Assembly (NCBI GenBank): GCA_011322445.1
Contig: DRMV01000036.1
Span: 28,295-92,294, forward strand
DNA from: Chloroflexota bacterium
GTDB taxonomy: Bacteria > Chloroflexota > Anaerolineae > Anaerolineales > DRMV01
Direction: 5' to 3'
DNA: 64,000 bases
Shown: piece by piece, positions 27,462 to 34,411 of the stretch
How the letters are laid out: each line of letters begins with the position of its first letter
How positions within the stretch are numbered: the first letter of the stretch is position 1
Translations under genes and position numbers: made by a program
The notes under the pieces: generated by a model
Database searches by the model: none
What the model saw: the letters and a program-made list of their open reading frames with translations, nothing else
Told to the model about the DNA's origin: nothing

Positions 27462-27799
27462 GCGCCTTTCGGCATAGTGGGCCTTGGGGCGTAATCAACC
27501 CTGATGGTGGGTTTAGGCTGCCCACAGCGGTGCCCAAGGCCAAGTTGCTTTGCTTGATCTCTCCCTACCCCGGCTACGGTGACGCTCATCGGGGGATAGG
27601 TGAGATCTGGCCACAAGCAGGGCTGATCGTGCTTTCTGGATTACCACAATCACGTGTGAGAATGCTTTGGGGCGTGCCACGGATGGACAAAAGCGCGCTT
27701 CACGAAAACCACTCTTCTGTGGCGTCTGCGGCGTTTCCCTGCCAGGGCTGACAAGATCTGATACCCGCCACTTTTGGCTTTCCCAAAAGGTGTTTTCTT
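27462..27799 (+). other. 338-bp intergenic region with RNA-like folding potential
   Basis: Contains GGCCTTGGG (27480-27488) pairing with CCCAAGGCC (27533-27541), enclosing a GTGGG/CCCAC hairpin. Next comes a second long imperfect stem: atctctccctaccccg (about 27557-27572) with cgggggataggtgagat (about 27590-27606). No open frame of interest and no match I recognise to tmRNA, SRP RNA, RNase P RNA or a known riboswitch. The right half, before the trmI start, is unstructured. Confidence 0.4.
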
Positions 27800-28633
27800 A
27801 TGAGCCTTCCCCTTTACGATTCTCATGCTCGCGCCGGTGACCTGGCGCAATTGCTGAGCACAGGCCATCGTTTCTTCCTGTTGCGCCTGACCCCCGGCGA
27901 GGTGTTGCACACCCACAAAGGCGTGGTCAGGCACGATGACCTCATTGGCCTGTCGTGGGGCACAGAGATCTATTCGCACCTGGGCACGCCTTTTTACCTT
28001 TTGCGTCCCTCGCTTGCCGACCTGCTCAAAGAGACCCGCCGCAACACCCAGATCATGTTCCCCAAAGATATTGGCTTCGTGCTGGTTTCCCTGAGCATTG
28101 GGCCGGGCCAGACAGTGGTAGAAGCAGGGACGGGCTCAGGCGCGTTGACGACCGCCCTGGCCTTTGCGGTGGGGCGTGAAGGCCAGGTGATTTCTTACGA
28201 GCGCCGCGCCGAAATGCAGCGCCTTGCCCGGCGCAACCTGCGGCGGGTGGGCCTGGAAGACCGCGTGACTTTCAAACTGCGCGACATTGCTGAGGGTTTT
28301 GATGAGCGCGAGGCCGACGCCTTGTTCCTGGATGTTCCCAACCCTGAAGACTACATCCCCCAGGCGCGGGAAGCCCTGAAAACAGGCGGCTTTTTTGGCA
28401 GTCTGGTGCCGACCACCAATCAGGTTTCCCGCCTGGTCGCGGCGTTGCAGGCCAACGACTTCGCTTTCATTGACGTCTGCGAGGTGCTGCTGCGCTATTA
28501 CAAACCGGTGCCGGAACGCCTGCGCCCTACCGACCGCATGGTGGCGCACACCGGCTACCTGATTTTCGCCCGGCCGGTGATCCCTGCCCCGCCCCCGCAG
28601 CCGGAGACCCCGGTGGCAGCCGAGGAAGCCTGA
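27800..28633 (+). CDS. trmI: tRNA (adenine-N1-)-methyltransferase, TrmI family
   Basis: SAM-dependent enzyme making m1A at position 58 of the tRNA T-loop. 277 residues. A small N-terminal beta domain (LLRLTPGEVLHTHKGVVRHDDLIGLSWG) is followed by the family motif LLRPSLADLLKETRRNTQIMFPKDIGFVL and the SAM loop VVEAGTGSGALTTALA. ALFLDVPNPEDYIPQA carries the catalytic DVP motif. The ATG has AAAAGGTG upstream. The CoA-type Nudix gene starts 2 bp after its stop, so they form a bicistronic unit. Confidence 0.94.
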   Translation: MSLPLYDSHARAGDLAQLLSTGHRFFLLRLTPGEVLHTHKGVVRHDDLIGLSWGTEIYSHLGTPFYLLRPSLADLLKETRRNTQIMFPKDIGFVLVSLSIGPGQTVVEAGTGSGALTTALAFAVGREGQVISYERRAEMQRLARRNLRRVGLEDRVTFKLRDIAEGFDEREADALFLDVPNPEDYIPQAREALKTGGFFGSLVPTTNQVSRLVAALQANDFAFIDVCEVLLRYYKPVPERLRPTDRMVAHTGYLIFARPVIPAPPPQPETPVAAEEA

Positions 28634-28635
28634 CC

Positions 28636-29244
28636 ATGCCCGCCTGCCCTTTGCGCGACGAAGACGATATCCGCCGCCGCCTGGCTGCCTATCGCCATCC
28701 CCCGGTTGACCCCTACCCCGAGGCGGCACTACCGGGCAGGCCGCGCCCGGCCGCGGTGCTCATTCCGCTCTTTCAGCACGAGGGGGCGTGGCACACGCTT
28801 TTCATCCACCGCGCGCCCCATCCGCACGACCCTCACAGCGGGCAGGTGGCCTTCCCCGGCGGTCAGCAGGAACGCACAGACCCCACGCTGGTGGCTACGG
28901 CTTTGCGGGAAACCGAAGAGGAACTTGGCCTCCCGCCCCACGCGGTGCGCGTGCTGGGTACATTGCCGCGCCACCGGACCGTGAGCAATTTCTGGATTAC
29001 GCCGGTGGTGGGGGGCATTCCCTGGCCCTTGCCGCTGCACCCTTCGCAAAGTGAAGTGGTACGCTTTTTTGTCGTGCCGTTGGCCTGGCTACGTGACCCC
29101 GCGCATCGGGAAACCCGCACCCGCCACCTGGGGCCGGGGCTGCCGCCGATTTCTACGACCTTTTTCCAGCCTTACGAAGGGGAAGTCATCTGGGGCGCGA
29201 CTGCGCGCATTGTTTTGACCTTGCTGAAGGCGTTGGGGCTGTAG
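28636..29244 (+). CDS. Nudix hydrolase, CoA pyrophosphatase-like
   Basis: 202 residues. The Nudix region FPGGQQERTDPTLVATALRETEEELGL has the REtEEELG catalytic core. It also has the extended PGG-x-DP-x-TALRE form typical of the CoA-diphosphatase (NudL-like) branch. PAAVLIPLF and HSGQVAF fit the same branch. It would hydrolyse CoA or related nucleoside diphosphates to phosphopantetheine plus nucleotide. Starts 2 bp after trmI. It ends facing a minus-strand lipoprotein gene. Confidence 0.9.
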   Translation: MPACPLRDEDDIRRRLAAYRHPPVDPYPEAALPGRPRPAAVLIPLFQHEGAWHTLFIHRAPHPHDPHSGQVAFPGGQQERTDPTLVATALRETEEELGLPPHAVRVLGTLPRHRTVSNFWITPVVGGIPWPLPLHPSQSEVVRFFVVPLAWLRDPAHRETRTRHLGPGLPPISTTFFQPYEGEVIWGATARIVLTLLKALGL

Positions 29245-29318
29245 GGGGCCTGGCAGCGGGAGGCCTTTTGGGGCTTGTGAGGGTGGCTGCGGCTGACGGT
29301 AGCGCGCCTGGGCTCCGC

Positions 29319-30287
29319 CTACGGCGCAATCCATCCGGCTTCCAGGCGGTCGCGTACGGCTTCGACTAACCGCTGCCTGCCGGGGGTAACCACCGTGGCG
29401 TCAAAGACTTCGAGTTTGAGGGGGAGCGGCGTGGTGGTGGTCTCGGGGTGCTGCCACAAGGTTTCCAGGGCTGCGGCGAGGTCGGGGTAAATGGCCGCAG
29501 CAAAGGGCTGCGCTGTGCCGGTGGGCGGCGCTTCTAAGGTGAGCAGCGTGATATTTTGCGGTAGTGCCTTGACGCCTACGGCGGCCAGCGCGGCAGGGCT
29601 GACGGCCAGAGTCTTGACCCTGGTCTGGGTCAGCCGTTGCAGGGCGATGTCCCATTCTTCTTCCGTCGCCCCCGCGGGGGCCAGGGCATATTGGGGATAG
29701 GCCAGAAAGGGAGGGTGGAGGGGGCGGCACAGGCCGCAGAAGTAGCGCCCGCCATCCTCAAAAGCCGCTGCGGCGGCTTTTTCGTTTTCGCTGGCCAATA
29801 GCCCGCCTCGCCAGTCGTAAGTGACCACCGCCGCAAGATAGCCCGCGAGGAAGGCCCGGTGAGGCAGGTCGGCGGTGGTGGCATTGACCCATTGCACGCC
29901 TTTCAGGTCCGCGTTTTCCGGCGGCGCGACGGCCAGGCGTCGTGCCCCTGCCGCGGCCGGCGGCGCTACTCCCACACCTAACGCCACCACAGTGTGCGGT
30001 GGCAGGCTGGCTTCCGCGTTGAGGGTGACAAAGCGGTAACCTTCCTTTTGCGCCAGTGCCTGCAGCCAGGCTCGAGCGGTGTTTTTCAGGGCGGCGTCGG
30101 CCTGGGGGGCCACCAACAGCGCGGCGGTGGGGGGCGCGGGTGTGGCTGTGGGGGTGGGGGGCAATGCCGTGGGGCTGGCCGTCGCGGTAGGCGCGGGGGC
30201 ACCGGTCGGGGAGGGCGTGGTTTTCCCGCAGGCGGCCAGCATGAGCGCAGCCCAGATGATCAAAATCGCTCGGCGGCGTAGTACCAT
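29319..30287 (-). CDS. Lipoprotein, possibly degenerate BMP/PnrA-type substrate-binding fold
   Basis: 322 residues. A signal peptide with lipobox LMLAAC and an Ala/Pro/Thr linker (about residues 22-55) tether it outside the membrane. The globular part contains HRAFLAGYLAAVVTYDWRGG followed by a segment around AAAAFEDGGRYFCG. This recalls the BMP/PnrA purine-nucleoside-binding lipoproteins, but the resemblance is partial and no ABC genes are nearby. A Cys pair sits in YFCGLCRP. The start is the ATG behind GAGGAAGG; an earlier in-frame codon exists. Function unknown. Confidence 0.75.
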   Translation of the reverse strand: MVLRRRAILIIWAALMLAACGKTTPSPTGAPAPTATASPTALPPTPTATPAPPTAALLVAPQADAALKNTARAWLQALAQKEGYRFVTLNAEASLPPHTVVALGVGVAPPAAAGARRLAVAPPENADLKGVQWVNATTADLPHRAFLAGYLAAVVTYDWRGGLLASENEKAAAAAFEDGGRYFCGLCRPLHPPFLAYPQYALAPAGATEEEWDIALQRLTQTRVKTLAVSPAALAAVGVKALPQNITLLTLEAPPTGTAQPFAAAIYPDLAAALETLWQHPETTTTPLPLKLEVFDATVVTPGRQRLVEAVRDRLEAGWIAP

Positions 30288-30327
30288 TGGCCTTCCTCTC
30301 ACGAAAAGCGGGGTGAATAAAACGGGT

Positions 30328-30333
30328 TATAAT
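30328..30333 (+). promoter_or_regulatory. -10 element of the HAD-DUF389 pair
   Basis: A perfect TATAAT 31 bp before the HAD start codon. No -35 of quality at 16-18 bp. Confidence 0.45.
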
Positions 30334-30364
30334 TGTCGCATCTTATGTTACCACGGGTGGTGCG

Positions 30365-30835
30365 ATGATTCGTTTGGAAATTCCCGGGCGTGGTGTGTTT
30401 GCGTGGCAATACCTGGTGAGCGATGTCAACGGCACTTTGGCCGTGGATGGTCGCTTGCTCGAAGGTGTGGCCGAGCGGCTGGCAGCCGTTCAGCAGGTGT
30501 TGCAAGTGCATTTGCTCACTGCCGATACCCACGGCAGGCAGGCCGAAATTGACCGCATTTTGGGGTTGCAAGCGGTGCGAGTGCGTGGTGGGCACGAAGC
30601 CGAGCAAAAGGCGGCCTTTGTGCGCGACCTGGGCGCTGCAGGCGTCATTGCATTGGGGCAGGGCGCTAACGATGCGCTTATGTTGAAAGAGGCCGCTTTG
30701 GGCATTTGTGTGCTTTCGCCGGAAGGCACGGCGGTAGAGGCTCTCCAGGCTGCTGACCTGGTGGTGCCCGATGTGTTGACCGCTTTGGAACTCTTGTTGC
30801 ATCCGACCCGTATTCTTGCCAGTTTGCGCCGATGA
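30365..30835 (+). CDS. HAD-superfamily protein, soluble P-type ATPase-like
   Basis: 156 residues. HAD motif I is LVSDVNGTLAVDG (Asp20 as probable nucleophile, but Asn at the +2 position where most phosphatases have Asp). Motif II is LLTADTH. A Lys precedes AAFVRDLG. Motif IV is ALGQGANDALMLKEA. This matches the family annotated as soluble P-type ATPase-like phosphatases of unknown substrate. GGGTGGTG before the ATG may serve as ribosome-binding site. The stop overlaps the next start as ATGA, so the two products are coupled. Confidence 0.85.
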   Translation: MIRLEIPGRGVFAWQYLVSDVNGTLAVDGRLLEGVAERLAAVQQVLQVHLLTADTHGRQAEIDRILGLQAVRVRGGHEAEQKAAFVRDLGAAGVIALGQGANDALMLKEAALGICVLSPEGTAVEALQAADLVVPDVLTALELLLHPTRILASLRR

Positions 30836-32028
30836 CCATTCCTCGTAGCCGAGCCACCCCCGAAGACCCGCGTCAACTGCCGCCGGCCCGCCGCCGTCGA
30901 GCGGGGCGCACCCTCGCGCCTTTGGATGCGGCCGAGAAGCACGCCTTCTGGAATGAAGCCGCCCGCCGCGCCGAGCCTTCGGTGGATTTCTTCCTCTACC
31001 TCGCCCTGGCGACGGTGGTGTGGACGTTGGGGCTGAGCGTGGATTCCCCTGCGCTGCTGTTGTTTGGCGCGCTTCTTGCACCGTTGATGGCGCCCGTCGT
31101 TGGCCTGGGGTTGGGCATCATTACCGGCGCCGCCCGCTATTTTGGGCACGTGTTGGGCGGCATTGTGCTGGGAAGCCTGCTGGCCTTTGGGTTGGGCGTG
31201 TTGGGCGGCGCAGCGGCGTTGCTATGGGCCCCGCCGGTGCTTCACCAGGCCCCGCTGCATGCCCACCTTGCCGTGTGGGATTTCGCCGTGCTGGCGATTG
31301 CCTCGGTGTGGGGGGCGGTGGCGTTGGCCCGCAGGCTGGGCTATTTTGTGGTGCCGGGGGCGGCGCTGGCTTACGAAGTTTTCCTGCCTTTGGTTACGGC
31401 AGGGTTTGGCCTGGGTAGCGGTGTGCCGCATCTGTTCCCCGATGGGTTGGTGGTGTTCGCGGTGCATCTTGCCTGGGCAGCGCTGCTGGCGGCAGTAGGC
31501 TTTGCGGTGTTGGGCTTTCGCCCGCTGACGCTGTTTGGCTACACGCTGAGCGGCGTGGCCGCGCTGGTGGGCGGTGTGGCGTTGGTGATGGCTTTGGGTG
31601 TGGGGACTGCCGTGAGCACCCAGGTGGCACTGCCCACGCCGATTCCCACCCCAACGCCTGTGCCGCCTTCGCCGACGGCGACGTTCACCCCCTCGCCCAC
31701 GCCAGTGCCGCCGACAGCAACGCCTACACCCACGCCGGTGCCCACGGCTACGCCCACCCCGACGGCGACGTTCACGCCGACGCCCACACCCGCCTACGCG
31801 CGCGCAGCCGCCCCCGCCAAATACGGCGGCGTGCTCATCCGGGCAGCGCCTGGTTTCAACCACAAGGTGGTTGGCGGTGTTTCCAACGGTGAGGTGGTGC
31901 TGGTAACCGGGCCAGAAGAGGAAGTGGACAATTATGTGTGGGTGCGCATTCGGGTGCCTTCCAGCGGGGTGGAAGGCTGGGTGCTGGAGCACTTACTGGA
32001 AATGGCAACGCCTCAGCCGAATTGGTAG
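30832..32028 (+). CDS. DUF389 membrane protein fused to a Pro/Thr linker and an SH3b domain
   Basis: 398 residues. After a basic cytosolic tail (about residues 1-45), six to eight membrane helices carry the DUF389 signature LGLSVDSPALLLFGALLAPLMAPVVGLGLGI. Then come a low-complexity linker of PTPTPVPP-type repeats (about residues 265-325) and a C-terminal bacterial SH3 domain (YGGVLIRAAPGFNHKVVGGVSNGEVVLV to WVLEHLLEM). The SH3b part should lie outside and may bind cell-wall material. DUF389 function is unknown. The start overlaps the HAD gene by 4 nt. Confidence 0.88.
   Translation: MTIPRSRATPEDPRQLPPARRRRAGRTLAPLDAAEKHAFWNEAARRAEPSVDFFLYLALATVVWTLGLSVDSPALLLFGALLAPLMAPVVGLGLGIITGAARYFGHVLGGIVLGSLLAFGLGVLGGAAALLWAPPVLHQAPLHAHLAVWDFAVLAIASVWGAVALARRLGYFVVPGAALAYEVFLPLVTAGFGLGSGVPHLFPDGLVVFAVHLAWAALLAAVGFAVLGFRPLTLFGYTLSGVAALVGGVALVMALGVGTAVSTQVALPTPIPTPTPVPPSPTATFTPSPTPVPPTATPTPTPVPTATPTPTATFTPTPTPAYARAAAPAKYGGVLIRAAPGFNHKVVGGVSNGEVVLVTGPEEEVDNYVWVRIRVPSSGVEGWVLEHLLEMATPQPNW
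31632..31797 (+). repeat. Low-complexity CCNACN repeat encoding the Pro/Thr linker
   Basis: Repeated CCC-ACG/ACC-CCG triplets translate as PTPTPVPPSPTATFTPSPTP and similar. Typical of extracytoplasmic linkers and prone to length change. Confidence 0.85.
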
Positions 32029-32041
32029 GGCGGGGCGCGGC

Positions 32042-32070
32042 TTGACTTTCGTGTAGGTATATGCTACCCT
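32042..32070 (+). promoter_or_regulatory. Promoter of the LysM lipoprotein gene
   Basis: TTGACT, a 17-bp spacer ending in TGC, then TACCCT: a good -35 with an extended but imperfect -10. The leader is about 57 nt. Confidence 0.6.
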
Positions 32071-32134
32071 ATGCACACCACGGTGCGCGGTTGCTTTCGG
32101 GGTAGCCGAGGTTCTTGATGAAGGAGTCGTAACG

Positions 32135-32812
32135 ATGAAAAGGATGTTCTTTTGGCTGGCGATCGTCGTGCTCATTGCGGCTGTGTTGGGGGCGTGTACA
32201 CGCTCGGCCACTGGCTCGTTGCCGCCGACGCCCACGGTGGGTGCTTTCCCCACCAATGTGCCGACGGGGGTAGCCAATGCCGGCGCGACGCAGACGGCTG
32301 TCGCAATGATGCCGCCGCAAACCGGTGGCGGAGAAGGCCCGACGCCAGCGCCGTTGTACGCCAGCACGCCCAACGCGCTCAAGCCGACGCAACAGGCGCA
32401 GCCTGCGGCCAAGCCGACCTCGCCCCCTCAACCGACGCCCAAGCCTCAGCCCACGCCGCGGCCAGTGGTGACTTCGGTGCCGGCGAAGTACGTGCTGCAT
32501 AAAGGGGAATTCCCTTATTGTATTGCCCGGCGCTTCAACGTCAACCCCGACGCGCTGCTGAATGTCAACGGGTTGAGCCGCGGGCAGTATGTTTACCCCG
32601 GCACGGCGCTGACCATTCCGCAAGGCGCGGGGCCTTTCCCCTACCAGCGCGCCCTGCGCCCGCACCCTACCACTTACACCGTACAGGCGGGCGACACGTT
32701 TTATAGCATTGCCTGCTTGTTTGGCGATGTCTGGCCGGAAGCCATTGCCGCGGCCAACGGCTTGAGCGTCAACGCTGTGCTGACTCCGGGGCAGACGCTG
32801 AGAATCCCTTAG
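32135..32812 (+). CDS. Lipoprotein with two LysM domains
   Basis: 225 residues. The signal peptide has lipobox VLGAC (Cys21), followed by a Pro/Thr/Gln-rich spacer to about residue 120. Two LysM domains follow: KYVLHKGEFPYCIARRFNVNPDALLNVNGLSRGQYVYPGTALTIP and TYTVQAGDTFYSIACLFGDVWPEAIAAANGL to GQTLRIP. Each carries a Cys (PYCIA and SIACLF) that could be paired. LysM domains bind peptidoglycan or related glycans, so this is probably a wall-associated anchor protein. It has its own promoter and terminator, so it is monocistronic. Confidence 0.92.
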   Translation: MKRMFFWLAIVVLIAAVLGACTRSATGSLPPTPTVGAFPTNVPTGVANAGATQTAVAMMPPQTGGGEGPTPAPLYASTPNALKPTQQAQPAAKPTSPPQPTPKPQPTPRPVVTSVPAKYVLHKGEFPYCIARRFNVNPDALLNVNGLSRGQYVYPGTALTIPQGAGPFPYQRALRPHPTTYTVQAGDTFYSIACLFGDVWPEAIAAANGLSVNAVLTPGQTLRIP

Positions 32813-32833
32813 ATCGCGGGGTTGTGAATTTCC

Positions 32834-32863
32834 AAAGGGTGCTGCTGCCGGCAGCACCCTTTT
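32834..32863 (+). terminator. Intrinsic terminator after the LysM gene
   Basis: AAAGGGTGCTGC and GCAGCACCC with a 5-nt loop, followed by TTTT. It lies only about 15 bp before the ribosome-binding site of the next gene. Confidence 0.85.
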
Positions 32864-32880
32864 CGCCTTGGAGGCTGTGT

Positions 32881-33408
32881 ATGTTTCGCGTGGAGCATTC
32901 GGAAACTGTTTTTCAGGGCAGGGTGTTTGCCGTGCGGCGCGATTGGGTCCGCTTGCCCGATGGCAACACTACCGAGTTGGATATCATCACCCATCACGGC
33001 GCGGTGACGTTGGTGCCGCTGGATGCCGACGGGCGCATCTGGTTCGTGCGGCAATATCGCCACGCGGCGGGGGAAGCCTTGTTGGAACTTCCCGCTGGTA
33101 CGTTGGAGCCGGGCGAGGCGCCGGAAGCCTGTGCGGCGCGGGAAATTCGGGAAGAAACCGGCTTCGCCGCCGCACACCTGCGCCTGCTGGGCGAGTTCTA
33201 CCTCGCCCCCGGCTATTCCACCGAATACCAGTATGTGTATCTGGCGACCGGCCTTTCTCCCGACCCCCTGCCCCAGGACGCGGATGAGTTTCTGGAGCCG
33301 GTGGCGCTGCCTGTGGCCGAAGTGCGCCGCCGGGCGCTGGCAGGCGATTTCCGGGATGCCAAGACCCTCGCTGCCCTGTTGCTGGCCTGGGAGCACCTGC
33401 CTGCGTAG
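32881..33408 (+). CDS. Nudix hydrolase, ADP-ribose pyrophosphatase-like
   Basis: 175 residues. A complete Nudix box GTLEPGEAPEACAAREIREETGF fits G-x5-E-x7-RE-U-x-EE-x-G-U exactly. Further ADP-ribose pyrophosphatase features are an N-terminal dimerisation sheet (FRVEHSETVFQGRVFAVRRD), WFVRQYRHAAGEALLELPAG, and FYLAPGYSTEYQYVYLA after the box. It hydrolyses ADP-ribose or a similar sugar nucleotide in the cytosol. The ATG follows TTGGAGGCTG; an upstream in-frame start falls in the terminator hairpin and is rejected. Confidence 0.93.
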   Translation: MFRVEHSETVFQGRVFAVRRDWVRLPDGNTTELDIITHHGAVTLVPLDADGRIWFVRQYRHAAGEALLELPAGTLEPGEAPEACAAREIREETGFAAAHLRLLGEFYLAPGYSTEYQYVYLATGLSPDPLPQDADEFLEPVALPVAEVRRRALAGDFRDAKTLAALLLAWEHLPA

Positions 33409-33500
33409 AAGCATTGCAGGGCTTGCGCGAAGAGAGCCTGCCTGAGCGGCATCTTGAGCACCGCTCCCGCCCTGCCGGATGCGGTTTCCCAAAATTGCGT

Positions 33501-33506
33501 TATACT
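33501..33506 (+). promoter_or_regulatory. -10 element of the metallo-hydrolase gene
   Basis: TATACT about 48 bp before the start codon. No recognisable -35 at normal spacing. Confidence 0.4.
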
Positions 33507-33553
33507 AAAACCAGCCGTTTCGCACACCCAGCGTACCCTATAAGGAGGCTGCT

Positions 33554-34243
33554 ATGACTACAAAAATCACCTGGTACGGTCACGCCACCATTGGCCTGGA
33601 AACCAGCGATGGCTACAAGATTTTGATCGACCCCTTCTTCAGCGGTAATCCGGCGGCCAGCACCACCGCCGACAAGGTGGACGCCGATTTCATCGTGGTT
33701 AGCCACGGCCACGGCGACCACGTTGGCGATGCCTTGGAAATTGCCAGGCGCACCGGTGCGCTTATCATCAGCAACTACGAAATTACGAACTGGTTGACCG
33801 CCCAGGGCGCTGAGAAAGTTCACCCCCAGCACCTCGGCGGCGGTTTCAAGCATCCCTTTGGTTACCTCAAACTGACTTTGGCGTTGCATGGCTCGGCCCT
33901 GCCCGATGGTTCTTACGGCGGCAACCCGGCGGGCATTTTGCTGACCACCAACGACGGCCACAAACTCTACTTTGCCCAAGATACCGGCCTGTTTGGCGAC
34001 ATGGCGCTCATTGGCGATGAGGGGCTTGACCTCGCGATGGTGCCCATTGGCGATAACTTCACCATGGGCCCTGATGATGCCCTGCGGGCGGTGAAACTGC
34101 TGCGCCCGAAGCACGTCATTCCGATTCATTACAACACCTGGCCGCTTATCGAACAAGATGCCCAGGCGTGGGCGCAGCGGGTCGAGGCGGAAACCGACGC
34201 CAAGGCCCATGTGCTCAACCCTGGCGACGTGTTTGAATTGTGA
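33554..34243 (+). CDS. Metal-dependent hydrolase, UPF0173 (metallo-beta-lactamase fold)
   Basis: 229 residues, the family's usual size. The metal site is VVSHGHGDHVGDALE (HxHxDH). Further ligands are likely in FAQDTGLFGDMALIG (Asp) and VIPIHYNTWPLIEQD (His). The N-terminus KITWYGHATIGLETSDGYKILIDPFFSGNP is characteristic of UPF0173. AAGGAGG lies 6 nt before the ATG. It probably hydrolyses a phosphoester or lactone; the substrate is unknown for the family. Alone between a Nudix gene and ftsK. Confidence 0.93.
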   Translation: MTTKITWYGHATIGLETSDGYKILIDPFFSGNPAASTTADKVDADFIVVSHGHGDHVGDALEIARRTGALIISNYEITNWLTAQGAEKVHPQHLGGGFKHPFGYLKLTLALHGSALPDGSYGGNPAGILLTTNDGHKLYFAQDTGLFGDMALIGDEGLDLAMVPIGDNFTMGPDDALRAVKLLRPKHVIPIHYNTWPLIEQDAQAWAQRVEAETDAKAHVLNPGDVFEL

Positions 34244-34411
34244 TTGGCCTCTGCACCTGTTGATTCCCTCGCGCCACCCCCGCGGGGCCGGCTTTCCCGT
34301 GGGGGTGGACGACGTGGGGCGTTCCTCGCGGCCTGGGCGTGGGCTGACTGAGTGCGCCACGCGCTGAGGGTGCGCGTCGGGCGGGGGATGACGGACGAGT
34401 TTGGGAGCGTT

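Noticed and set aside
27462..27799. tmRNA, SRP RNA, RNase P RNA or cobalamin riboswitch in the gap
   Set aside because: None of the diagnostic conserved cores of these RNAs could be found.
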